Source: Adiantum capillus-veneris
Lineage: Eukaryota; Streptophyta; Polypodiopsida; Polypodiales; Pteridaceae
Direction of reading: 5' to 3'
Length of the DNA: 64,000 nt
Assembly (NCBI GenBank): GCA_014529385.2
Contig: CM043953.1
Span: 95,566,842-95,630,841 of the forward strand
Notes under the pieces: model-generated
Seen by the model: only the letters and a program-made list of their open reading frames with translations
The model's database searches: none
Told to the model about the DNA's origin: nothing
Position numbers and translations under genes: made by a program
Shown: in pieces, positions 35,246 to 45,175 of the stretch
How the letters are laid out: each line of letters opens with the position of its first letter
How positions within the stretch are numbered: position 1 is the stretch's first letter

Positions 35246-36721
35246 TGTCACCATTGTGTGACTACTATCTATCCTTTTTGTTGATTTCTTTCTTATTATC
35301 TATTTACTTTCACTTTTTGGAAACACCCCTCGGGAAATCTAACTGCCCTGCATTGCATAGCTAGTGTGAAACTGTCCAGAGGGAGTCCAGGCCTGAGGGC
35401 AAGAGAGCACTAAAGTTGGACAAGGACTATGGTTAGCCAAGTGGGGTCATTGACTAGCCAAAGTGGAATCCTTTGCTACAGAGGCTACATTTCAGTTCTG
35501 GATGTGGCCGCAGTGTACAAAGACGGTTGGATGACCTAGAAAGATACAATGGCAGCATCTCCTAAAATTTAGGGAACTGCTATTTTGGGACCTGAAAATG
35601 TGTTGACGTCATTACCTCCGGAATGACAAAGGGAACATTTTCTTACTCTGCCGTGAAGTCAACTGGGCAGCCGGTTGGGAGATTTTTAGGCGGCAACCCC
35701 GAAACGGGAAAATGCTTGTAAATGTGCCAAGTGGCACCTTCTGGTGCACTTGTCTCATGCAACAAGAAGTGGCGCTGAATTTAGGAGGGGGAGAGCCTCA
35801 TTTTCAGATTTGTCACAGGTTAAGAGCTATGGAGTGCTTGCTTTCCCTCTTATGCACAGTGCGGTGCCAGGAGTGATGCCCTGCACGCTACGCACTGCCC
35901 TCTCTCTCCCCTTTGGCAGTATGTTATGCCCCACTAGTGGGCTCTTCATTTGACCAATGTACAGTTGTGTGGGTTCATGCGCGATTGCCAAGGCAAGAGC
36001 CTCTTGCACAGGTACTGGATTAGCTAGCGGCTAATCCCCCCGCAGGTACAGGTGAATTCGGAGAGGTTTCACGCCAGAAATCTCGTCCGATTCAAAGGGC
36101 AACTAGCCCTACAGGTGCGGGAGCTTGAGGACTTGCTACGGATGCGACCGGCCCGCGAAACGGAGCCCGAAACAGTGAATTACAGCCTGCTGTGTATTTT
36201 TGCAGGTTTAGGGTTTTGGCCCTAAACGGACCCTGATACCCCCAGGAGGTTCGGGGACGCAAGGGGACCGTTGGACAGGTGATCTGGCGCATTTTCAGGG
36301 CTGAAAACAGAGAATTCAGCGTGCTGCAGATTCTCGCCAGGTTTTGCAAAGTGCCCGTATGCGTCGGGAAAGTCATTTAATGCGTGGGAATATTGACCGT
36401 GAAGGGTTCTAGTACAGTTATGCTGTCGAAATCAGGCTGGAACAGTGGAAATTCAGCCGAGTTTGTGCGGGGCAGCTTGTAAGGAACCACAACGTTTATT
36501 CCCTCTTTTGAACAATAAAGAAATACCGAAAGGGGCGCCTAAGTTAGGGGCCAATCTGGTGTCCGTCTACTCATACAGGTGCAATCTAGCAACCTGTATC
36601 CCTCTCCCCTTTGTTGTGTCTTGAAAGTACAGGTAAAATAGACGACTAATAATGGGTGAAAGCTAAATCAAGGTTTGAAGTGAAGTCTACCGCCCTTTTT
36701 GGATTGAACAGGCCGGTTTCA
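35246..36721 (+). repeat. C 5' LTR
   Basis: 1476 bp, TGTCACCATTGTGTGAC...GCCGGTTTCA. AATAAAGAAATACCGAAAGG (about 36513-36532) includes a polyadenylation-type AATAAA and the motif shared with A/F LTRs. 45 bp of this region is missing from the 3' LTR. Confidence 0.96.
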
Positions 36722-36738
36722 TGGTTCCATCGACGGGA
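36722..36738 (+). promoter_or_regulatory. C primer binding site, tRNA not assigned
   Basis: TGGTTCCATCGACGGG directly follows the LTR end and begins with TGG as expected for pairing to a tRNA CCA end. It is not the initiator-Met site used by A1, G, K and family B. I cannot match it to a tRNA with confidence. Confidence 0.7.
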
Positions 36739-36830
36739 TTAAATCACTTTTTCCCATAGAAGTGAGCCTTGGTCAGTGTTGGGCTTGAAGACACAGGGGA
36801 TCATAGACCAGACACAGGGAATTGCAATTA

Positions 36831-37830
36831 TGGCTGACAGACCAGATGATGTGACTGAAGAGGTTTCCTCTTCACAGGGTCAACAGACACATGAAGTGGG
36901 TGAGTCCTCAAGACCACCACAGACAGATGACGATATATTCAGGACCCAGTTGGCTACTGCTGTGGCTATGTTCACACAAGTAATGCAGAACCCGAGGTTT
37001 TTAGCCTTTGTGCAACCTCCTGTTCCGTCTCAACAAGTTGGGTCACTGGATCATATTCAAAAGCCTGTTAAGGCTCGAGCACAGGTGATTCATACCGCAC
37101 AGTCAATGGAAACACCTGTACACTTGACGGAGAACATGCAGTCTTCACAACCTATGCCTAAGGTGCAAGAACAGGTGGCTAAGATGCCAGTTTTTCAAGC
37201 TGTACCAGTTCAGCCCGCCACCTTTCAGCAGCCTATAGTTGGTTCTAATGGGCAGGGAAGCAACCTATAGGCTATGCAACAGGTTTTCCCACCACCTTCA
37301 GTACACCCTAGCTATTTTGGAGGTGGATCGATATTCCAGAGCATGGCTGGTCATGCACCTGGAAATCAGTTTTACACGCCAGGAACAGTGTTTGGGGGTG
37401 CTCAAACGATGATGCCTAACCCCATGTATGGTGTCATGGGTATGCAACCAGGGTTTCAGAGCACTTAGGGCCAATTTGGGATGCCACAAGCAAATTTTGG
37501 TATGGCTGGAATTACAAATCAGCAGCCAAATATGGCGTTTCCAGGTCAAGTTAATAGCGGCCAAGGAACACAGATGAACCCTAATAGTGTTCCCATGTTT
37601 CAGTCACTTCCATATGACAATTTAACGCCGCTGGAGAGGCCAACTCCATACAAAGAAGGTGGCAAAGGTGTCATTCACGACCTTTACAGGGTTTGATGAC
37701 AGGAAGAAGGCTCTCTCATTCCTCCAGCAGTTTGACAAGGCCTATGCAGGGGGAAATTTTACAGAGGCTTCAAAGGTCCGCAAGGCAGCCACTTTCTAGA
37801 CAGGGAATGCGGGACAATGGTGGACAACTT
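36831..37830 (+). pseudogene. C gag, N-terminal part (three amber codons, one frame change)
   Basis: Likely start ATG 36831 (MADRPDD). A Gln/Pro-rich low-complexity N-terminus ends in TAG 37268-37270, resumes in frame, meets TAG 37466-37468, resumes again, and changes frame near 37640-37690. There 'GFDDRKKALSFLQQF' starts the Gag core, then TAG 37797-37799 interrupts 'ATF*TGNAGQWWTTLL'. All three stops are amber and two are one transition from CAG, so cytosine deamination is the simplest cause. Readthrough is possible in principle but unsupported. Confidence 0.85.
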
Positions 37831-37832
37831 TA

Positions 37833-40800
37833 TTGCTTCAAGGGCAAGCTCCGTCCACATGGATTTACTTCAAGCAGATTTTTGCAGCAGCATGGTTATC
37901 TGATGACTTTGAAGCAGATGTCATGACAGAATGGCACCAGCTAAATGCTGCCACTTGCAGAAATCTGGATGATTACAATCGGAAGTTTTGGAAAGCTCTA
38001 CTTCCAGTAACTTCCTATAGGTTTGTGCCATTGACAGAACAGATTGAAAAATACTGTTGTGGCCTACCCAAAGGATTGAGAAAATACTGCACGAAGACAA
38101 AAGTCACTACTTTGACGCAGCTCATCGAGGTAGCAAACACTGGCAATGGTTTGCTCAAGGGAGAAGATTGTGAATTTAACACTGGCATCAAGGCAGGATC
38201 AGGCAAGAAAAATTCAGCCAAGAAGAACGTTCCCAATGAGGCTCCTAAAGGGGCTCAGGAGTCAGCCAACGCAGGGAAAGACAAAGCTACGGCTGAATCA
38301 GAAAAAGGACCAGCAAAGAAATGGAAAAGACGTTTTCCTCGCAAGTCAGAAGAGCAAAAGAAGGTCCTGAGGACAGAGAACAAATGCTTTATATGTGAGC
38401 AGCCTGGCCACATTGCTTACAATTGTCCTACAAAGAAAAGGCCAGCTGATTCTGATGACAAGGAAGACAAGAAAGGAAAGAAGCCCATGGCTGGTCTAGT
38501 GCCAGATATGGTGGGCGACAAGCCAAATTCAGATGCAAGTGAGCTTTGCAGAGCATGGGGAAAGGTCAGGGATCAAACAGTGCTTATCTTCTTTGATCCA
38601 GGTGCCAAAGCCAACTTTATTTCCCCAGAATTGGCTTCAAAGTTGGAAATCAGACCTGAAGAGATGGGGTATACAGCAGAGGCAGGTTTGGCATGTCCTG
38701 GCCATACAGAGGCTGTGACACCCATCATTGGAAAGTTGCGTCTACATATCCAATCCTATGTAGATGCTGAAGAATTTTACATCATGCCACTGGACAGATG
38801 TGATGTGTTGTTAGGTATTCCTTGGTTGTTTCGTGTACAGGGAATCATGGATGCCTACAACAAAAAGATCACTGTACAGAGCAGGGGAAAGACTCACATT
38901 CTGGATGTAAAGCTTAAAGGGGAGTCTATTCCTACTGTATCAGCTTCTGCTATTACTTCTGTAATGAAGAAGCATCTTTCTGCGTACTTGGTTTTTGCAC
39001 GTGAAGTGTCAGATTGTGATGAATCAAATTTATCTGTGCTAGATAAAGAAAGGTCAATGTTTTTACAAGAGTATAGTGACTGTTTTTCCGATTCATTACC
39101 GTCTCAATTACCGCCAGAGAGACCCGAGGACCATGCGATAGATTTGGTGCCAGGCAATAGCCCACCAAATAAGCCTCCGTACAGGGTTAGTGCGGCTCAG
39201 CAGAAAGAGATAATGGGCCAAGTACAGGAGCTGTTAGAAAAGGGGCTGATTCAGCCCAGTTCATCTCCATTCTGTTCTCCAGTGTTGTTGGTGCAAAAAA
39301 AGGATGGCTCATGGCGTATGTGCATCGACTACCGTGCACTGAACAAGAATACCATCAAGAATAGGTTCCCTATATCTAGAATTGATGATATTATGGACAA
39401 ATTAGAAGGAGCAGCTATGTTTAGCAGGATAGATCTAAAGAGTGGGTACCATCAAATCCGCATTAGATCAGAGGATGTGCACAAGACTGCTTTTAGAACG
39501 ACGTTTGGCCTTTACGAATTTTTAGTGATGCCCTTTGGTCTCACAAATGTTCCTGCTACGTTCAATAGGATGATGGACAGAATTTTCCGTCCACACCAGC
39601 AGTTTGTTGGTACGTTCTTTGATGACATGATAGTCTACTCAAAGAATGAAGAGGAGCATAGGCATCACTTGGCCATTGTGTTCAAAGAGCTACGCAGTCA
39701 TAGGTTGCTCATCAATGCAAAGAAAAGTGAGTTTTTTCTGGAAGAGATTCACTTTCTGGGACACATTGTCTCAAAGGATGGTGTCAGAATGGATCCTGCA
39801 AAAGTTGAAGCGATCAAGTCATGGCCAAATTTGAAGACGGTGCATGATGTCCGAAGCTTTTTGGGACTATGCTCCTATTACAGAAGGTTTATCCGAAATT
39901 TCGTTGAGATTGCTTCACCTTTACATGCTCTTCAAAAGAAGGCAGTCACCTTTAGATGGACACAAAAAGAGATTTCAGCTTTTAATCTCTTAAAGGAAAA
40001 GATGACTTCAGATCCAGTCATTGTGTTGCCAGATCTTAGGAAGTCATTTGTGGTCCAGTGTGATGCCTGCGGTAGTAGCATTGGTGCAGTGCTAATGCAA
40101 GATACCAGGGTAGTAGCCTATGAGAGCAGAATTTTGCAAGGGCCAGAGATGACCATGCAGGTCTATGAGAAAGAGTTACTGGCTGTGATTCATGCGCTCT
40201 TAAGTTGGAAACACTACCTGCTAGGTGCAGACTTTGTTGTCCAAACGGACCATCAGACCTTGCGATACTTCTTGACACAGACAAAGTTATCTGAGAAGCA
40301 TATGCGATGGGCAAATATCTTGTCCATGTTCCATTTTCAGATTGTGCATGTGGAAGGCAAGAAGAACGTTGTGGCTGATGCCTTGTCAAGGAAGCCACAA
40401 ATTTCAGCTGTGTCGATTCCTTATCATCATGAACTTGATGATATGAGAGAACAGTATGCAAATGATGAAGATTTTGCAAGGGTCTTCGAGCAACTAATGG
40501 ATGGACAACGTCATGAACACTATCTTCTTAAAGACGGGTTCATGATGATGCATGGCAGATTGTGTGTCACAAAGCCATTGCGACGCAAAGTTATGGAAGA
40601 GAGTCATGTCCCACCGTATGCAGGGCATCGTGGTATCGATGCTACAGTTAAAGCGGTTGAGACATTCTTCTGTTGGCCTACATTGAGAAGGGATGTGGAT
40701 GCCTTTGTGCGAGAATGCCTAATATGCCAAAAGGTCAAGTTTGATAGGCAAAAGGCACCAGGGTTATTGCAACCACTACCTATTCCAGATAAACCATGGG

Positions 40801-41891
40801 AAAGTATTGCTATGGATTTTATCTTTGATCTTCCGAGAACACAGACAGGAAACGATGGTATTTGGACCATTATTTGCAGATTCAGTAAACAGGCTCATTT
40901 TATTCCTGTCAGGAAGAAGATAAAACCAGATCAGATGGCACGCTTGTTTATGAGCAATATTTTCAAGTATCATGGCATGCCACAGTCGATTGTTAGCGAC
41001 CGTGATCCACGCATGACAAGTTTGTTCTGGAGAGGCTTGTTTGAGAATATGGGCACCACGCTCAAATTCTCTTCGTCATTTCATCCTCAAACAGATGGGC
41101 AGTCAGAAGAGGCAAATTCTACTGTCCTAGATCTGCTGAAGTGCTATGTGTCAGAGCATAAAGGAAAGTGGGAGCAGTATTTGCCATTGGTGGAGTATGC
41201 ATACAATAATACAGTGCATTCATCACCTGGCAAGGCACCCTTTGAGATAGTTGAAGGTGGCAAGAAAGTTCCTCCCATACTACATACAAAGGACAAGATA
41301 TTTGAAGCAGATAAGTATGTTCAGGACATGGATGAAATGTACAAGAAGGTCAAAGTGGCCTTAGAAAGGACTCAGGCAAAACAAAAGAAAGCAGCTGATC
41401 GTCACCGTCGTGAAGTGGTATATTCACTTGGTGATTGGGTGCTTTTACGCTTTGAAAAGGCAAGGTTAAAGAAGATGAAGGGCAAGGAAAGACTGTTTCC
41501 AAAGCTCAGCATGCGTTACTATGGGCCTTTTCAAGTGTGCGACATAATCAGTGATGTTGCATATAGGCTGAAATTGCCTGACAGTTGGAAGATTCACAAT
41601 GCGTTTCATGTGAGTCTTCTCAGACCCTATGTGGGTGATGTGCCAGAAAATATGCCAGCTAAAGATCAGCCAGAAGTCGAGGAACTTGACGAGATCTTGG
41701 TCCCGGAACAGATTTTGGCACACAAAGAAAGGAAAGTGAAAGGCAAGGTTGCTAGGCGTTACTTGGTAAAGTTCAGAAACTATCCACCAATGGATGCTAA
41801 GTGGATGGAAGAAGGTGAACTTGCAAAGTCACCAACTGTGTTATCACTTTACCTGGAAGCCTTCGATTTGCAACCTACCTTGACCCCTTGA
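37833..41891 (+). CDS. C Gag C-terminus-protease-RT-RNase H-integrase-chromodomain polyprotein
   Basis: Open for 1352 codons; the first Met is internal to the Gag core, so the true polyprotein began upstream. Gag core residues 1-110, basic tract 120-180, zinc knuckle C185/C188/H193/C198 (C-X2-C-X4-H-X4-C). Protease Asp255 in FFDPGAK (DPG in place of D-T/S-G). RT about 475-640 with '[10 protein letters not shown]' and FFDD (Asp597, Asp598). RNase H Asp744, Glu781, Asp806. Integrase zinc module with His925 and Cys962/Cys965; catalytic Asp995, Asp1056 and Glu1092 (35 residues between the last two). GPY/F-like 'RYYGPF' and a chromodomain-like tail at about 1288-1345 ('YLVKFRNYP', 'DAKWMEE'). All catalytic residues are present, so the pol part looks enzymatically competent. 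Stop at 41889-41891. Confidence 0.95.
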   Translation: MLQGQAPSTWIYFKQIFAAAWLSDDFEADVMTEWHQLNAATCRNLDDYNRKFWKALLPVTSYRFVPLTEQIEKYCCGLPKGLRKYCTKTKVTTLTQLIEVANTGNGLLKGEDCEFNTGIKAGSGKKNSAKKNVPNEAPKGAQESANAGKDKATAESEKGPAKKWKRRFPRKSEEQKKVLRTENKCFICEQPGHIAYNCPTKKRPADSDDKEDKKGKKPMAGLVPDMVGDKPNSDASELCRAWGKVRDQTVLIFFDPGAKANFISPELASKLEIRPEEMGYTAEAGLACPGHTEAVTPIIGKLRLHIQSYVDAEEFYIMPLDRCDVLLGIPWLFRVQGIMDAYNKKITVQSRGKTHILDVKLKGESIPTVSASAITSVMKKHLSAYLVFAREVSDCDESNLSVLDKERSMFLQEYSDCFSDSLPSQLPPERPEDHAIDLVPGNSPPNKPPYRVSAAQQKEIMGQVQELLEKGLIQPSSSPFCSPVLLVQKKDGSWRMCIDYRALNKNTIKNRFPISRIDDIMDKLEGAAMFSRIDLKSGYHQIRIRSEDVHKTAFRTTFGLYEFLVMPFGLTNVPATFNRMMDRIFRPHQQFVGTFFDDMIVYSKNEEEHRHHLAIVFKELRSHRLLINAKKSEFFLEEIHFLGHIVSKDGVRMDPAKVEAIKSWPNLKTVHDVRSFLGLCSYYRRFIRNFVEIASPLHALQKKAVTFRWTQKEISAFNLLKEKMTSDPVIVLPDLRKSFVVQCDACGSSIGAVLMQDTRVVAYESRILQGPEMTMQVYEKELLAVIHALLSWKHYLLGADFVVQTDHQTLRYFLTQTKLSEKHMRWANILSMFHFQIVHVEGKKNVVADALSRKPQISAVSIPYHHELDDMREQYANDEDFARVFEQLMDGQRHEHYLLKDGFMMMHGRLCVTKPLRRKVMEESHVPPYAGHRGIDATVKAVETFFCWPTLRRDVDAFVRECLICQKVKFDRQKAPGLLQPLPIPDKPWESIAMDFIFDLPRTQTGNDGIWTIICRFSKQAHFIPVRKKIKPDQMARLFMSNIFKYHGMPQSIVSDRDPRMTSLFWRGLFENMGTTLKFSSSFHPQTDGQSEEANSTVLDLLKCYVSEHKGKWEQYLPLVEYAYNNTVHSSPGKAPFEIVEGGKKVPPILHTKDKIFEADKYVQDMDEMYKKVKVALERTQAKQKKAADRHRREVVYSLGDWVLLRFEKARLKKMKGKERLFPKLSMRYYGPFQVCDIISDVAYRLKLPDSWKIHNAFHVSLLRPYVGDVPENMPAKDQPEVEELDEILVPEQILAHKERKVKGKVARRYLVKFRNYPPMDAKWMEEGELAKSPTVLSLYLEAFDLQPTLTP

Positions 41892-42449
41892 GTTTCAAAG
41901 CTAAATGGATTGTCAGTGTGACAATGGCTTCTGAAACAAATGATGTACATGGTATTTAAAGTGAGTTCAAATCAAATACCTGTTACATGAATGTTAGAGC
42001 TGTACAGATTGTCAGTTTGGCAATTGCTCTTATGGAATGTCCAAAAGTTTGGTTAGTGCTATAGAAGTGAGTATTTCTTGTCAGTTTGTCAAGGATACAG
42101 TAGTTGCTTCTATTAAAGAGTACATGTGTAACTGCATTCTTAACTGTCGGTTTGGGTATGCTCGAAAGTGTTACTGGATCAAACGTGTACTATAAGACAG
42201 TGGCAAAATGTGCAGCTACCATTTTGTCATTGGAAAGTTAGTGACTCAAAGCAATGGCAGAGTGCGAAGCTACCACTATGTCATTGGGACAGGGTTCACA
42301 CGCAAGCAATACATGAGTCGACAAGGTGTTCAATACACCAGGGTTGACAATGAGCATGTATGTGTCGTACATGTGTCGACAGGTGTTGAATACATCAGTG
42401 TTGACTAGGAGCATGAACGACATAGATGCAAACGAGGACGTTTGAGATT
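41892..42449 (+). other. C 3' untranslated region with internal repeats
   Basis: About 560 non-coding bp. 'TGTCAGTTTG/TGTCAGTGTG' recurs at about 41911, 42010, 42080 and 42147. 'GAAGCTACCA..ATGTCATTGG' and 'GTGTTSAATACA' units are duplicated at 42208-42415. Comparable repeat-bearing 3' regions occur in A1 and G. Confidence 0.75.
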
Positions 42450-42463
42450 TCAAGAGGGGGGTA
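42450..42463 (+). promoter_or_regulatory. C polypurine tract
   Basis: TCAAGAGGGGGGTA, the same 14 bases as in A1 and G, immediately before the 3' LTR. Confidence 0.93.
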
Positions 42464-43894
42464 TGTCACCAGCGTGTGACTACTATCTATCCTTTTTGTT
42501 GATTTCTTTCTTATTATCTATTTACTTTCACTTTTTGGAAACACCCCTCGGGAAATCTAACTGCCCTGCATTGCATAGCTAGTGTGGAACTGTCCAGAGG
42601 GAGTCCAGGCCTGAGGGCAAGAGAGCACTAAGGTTGGACAAGGACTATTGTTAGCCAAGTGGGGTCATTGACTAGCCAAAGTGGAATCCTTTGCTACAGA
42701 GGCTACATTTCAGTTCTGGATGTGGCCGCAGTGTACAAAGAGGGTCGGATGACCTAGAAAGATACAATGGCAGCATCTCCTAAAATTTAGGGAACTGCTA
42801 TTTTGGGACCTGAAAATGTGTTGACGTCATTACCTTCGGAATGACAAAGGGAACATTTTCTTACTCTGCCGTGAAGTCAACTGGGCAGCCGGTTGGGAGA
42901 TTTTTAGGCAGCAACCCCGAAACAGGAAAATGCTTGTAAATGTGCAAGGTGGCACCTTCTGGTGCACTTGTCTCATGCAACAAGAAGTGGCGCTGAATTT
43001 AGGAGGGGGAGAGCCTCATACCAGATTTGTCACAGGTTAAGAGCTATGGAATGCTTGCTTTCCCTCTTATGCACAGTGCGGTGCCAGGAGTGATGCCCTC
43101 CACGCTACGCACTGCCCTCTCTCTCCCCTTTGGCAGTATGTTATGCCCCACTAGTGGGCTCTTCATTTGACCAATGTACAGTTGTGTGGGTTCATGCGCG
43201 ATTGCCGAGGCAAGAGCCTCTTGCACAGATACTAGATTAGCTAGCGGCTAATCCCCCCGCAGGTACAGGTGAATTCGGAGAGGTTTCACGCCAGAAATCT
43301 CGTCCGATTCAAAGGGCAACTAGCCCTACAGGTGCGGGAGCTCGAGGACTTGCTACGGATGCGACCGGCCCGCGAAATAGAGCCCGAAACAGTGAATTAC
43401 AGCCTGCTGTGTATTTTTGCAGGTTTAGGGTTTTGGCCCTAAACGGACCCTAATACCCCCAGGAGGTTCGGGGACGCAAGGGGACCGTTGTACAGGTGAT
43501 CTGGCGCATTTTCAAGGCTGAAAACAGAGAATTCAGCGTGCTGCAGATTCTCGCCAGGTTTTGCAAAGTGCCCGTATGCGTCGGGAAAGTCATTTAATGC
43601 GTGGGAATATTGACCGTGAAGGGTTCTAGTACAGTTATGCTGTCGAAATCAGGCCGGAACAGTGGAAATTCAGCCGAGTTTGTGCGGGGCAGCTTGTAAG
43701 GAACCACAACGTTTATTCCCTCTTTTGAACAATAAAGAAATACTCATACAGGTGCAATCTAGCAGCCTGTATCCCTCTCCCCTTTGTTGTGTCTTGAAAG
43801 TACAGGTAAAATAGACGACTAATAATGGGTGAAAGCTAAATCAAGGTTTGAAGTGAAGTCTACCGCCCTTTTTGGATTGAACAAGCCGGTTTCA
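42464..43894 (+). repeat. C 3' LTR
   Basis: 1431 bp, TGTCACCAGCGTGTGAC...GCCGGTTTCA. Highly similar to the 5' LTR. It lacks 45 bp at about 43741, where AAATAC joins directly to TCATACAGG, removing the CCGAAAGGGGCGCC motif. Confidence 0.96.
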
Positions 43895-44047
43895 GGATTC
43901 CTGTCACTCTTCAACAAAACACGATTAGGAATCGCCACGCCCAAGTAAACTTGGGTTCATGCAATCGCAACAAGCAAAAAAAATTCTTGTGGTTCTTGTG
44001 GTTCTTTCCTTGAGTAATGCAGAACACTTCCAAAGCTCTAATACCAA

Positions 44048-45170
44048 TGTTAGGTGCAGCGGAATGAATGTTGTATTTTCTCAAGATTAGTGATCTTTAT
44101 TGCTCAAGGTTCCTTTTAGTTCTTTAGGGAAAGAGAGAACTTTCTGTCTTGTAGAGTGCTCTGGACACGAACAAAGTGAGTGGATATTGTGCGTGCAAGT
44201 GAATGAGACTGAGAGAAGGAGAGAGAAGAGATACGACACCCGAGAGGTTGTAAAACCCTCCTCCGAAGGCCCCACTCTCGTCGGCGAGAGTGGTCTACTT
44301 TGATTGCACAAAGGTGTACAATGCGAATGCAATGGGACTATGCCGATGACGACGACGGTGGTGACGACGACTCGATGGCTGAAATATGAGGTCTTCTGAT
44401 TGTTTTGGCTGCATTTTTATGGCTGAAAATGGGGGATCATCTGCAACCGTCTTGGGATGGTTCTGCTACTGAGTCACAGGCTGAAAACCTGCGTTTTCTT
44501 CAAGGCTGAACTACAGATTCCCTAGCGTTAGTAGATGGGGCTGAAAATGCTGGAGAAGCTGAAGGTTGGGCTGGCGTTTTTGCATGTAAAACACTGGCTG
44601 ATTTGGTGCTTTTCTACAAATGAAAAACGCTGGCTGAAATAGCACTGTAGGGCGATCATGAAGGGGGGACAACACGCCAGAAGGTAGAAGCTTCTGCAAT
44701 GCTGATGCTGTGGAAAAACGCCAAGGCTAGGCAAGGATGGCGATGGATCTTGATGGTCGGGGGGGTACTGCTGAGAAGTTGCCTGTTGAGCGGGAAGCTC
44801 CTGCTGCCTCTTCTGCCAAAAAGTGCTAACTTGGGTTTGCTTATATATTAACTTAGCAAAATTGCCCTACCTACTTTTGTTGAAAAGTCACTTAAAATAA
44901 TAAGTGAAAATCCCAATAAATAGGAAAATAGGCTAAATGCACTGGAAAATTCCCCTAACTGATGCTAATGGATTCTGATGAAAATTCCGATGATCATGTT
45001 GTGTGCAACCGGAGGATATGCATCTATGCTAAGTGATTGGGTATGCACGGTCTACGAATAGACTCACAAAAGTGCCAGATCACTGCTAATCTAGACTTGA
45101 CTGACTGACTGAACCCTGTTGTGGTGTAGCTTGTTCGCGGACAGATAGGGTTGGGATGTGTCACGTGACA
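44048..45170 (-). repeat. B2 5' LTR
   Basis: 1123 bp, TGTTAGGTGCAGCGG...TGTCACGTGACA. The adjoining primer site is mutated to CTCTAATACCA (44037-44047), a G-to-A change that would weaken tRNA pairing. Confidence 0.95.
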
Positions 45171-45175
45171 CATCG

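Larger units (their letters stand above)
35246..43894 (+). mobile_element. C: nearly intact Ty3/Gypsy chromovirus
   Basis: 8649 bp with LTRs 35246-36721 and 42464-43894 and a perfect TSD GGATT (35241-35245, 43895-43899), inserted in the 5' leader of B2. One 1352-codon ORF spans the Gag end to the chromodomain. The upstream gag has three amber codons and one frame change. The innermost and therefore one of the youngest elements here, and the best candidate source of enzymes for non-autonomous neighbours. Confidence 0.97.
31036..45170 (-). mobile_element. B2: family-B element (long form) inside B3, host of C
   Basis: 3' LTR 31036-32062 (truncated) and 5' LTR 44048-45170. Flanks GATCG (31031-31035) and CATCG (45171-45175) are a TSD with one mismatch, and the B3 frame joins across it. 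Interior: 32063-35245 plus 43900-44047. A deletion fused the LTR at about 32062 to the end of X, removing the U3 end of the 3' LTR, the polypurine tract and the last part of X. Confidence 0.92.

Noticed and set aside
37274-37696. Separate small genes in the C gag region
   Set aside because: Same reading frame split by amber codons; one Gag remnant.
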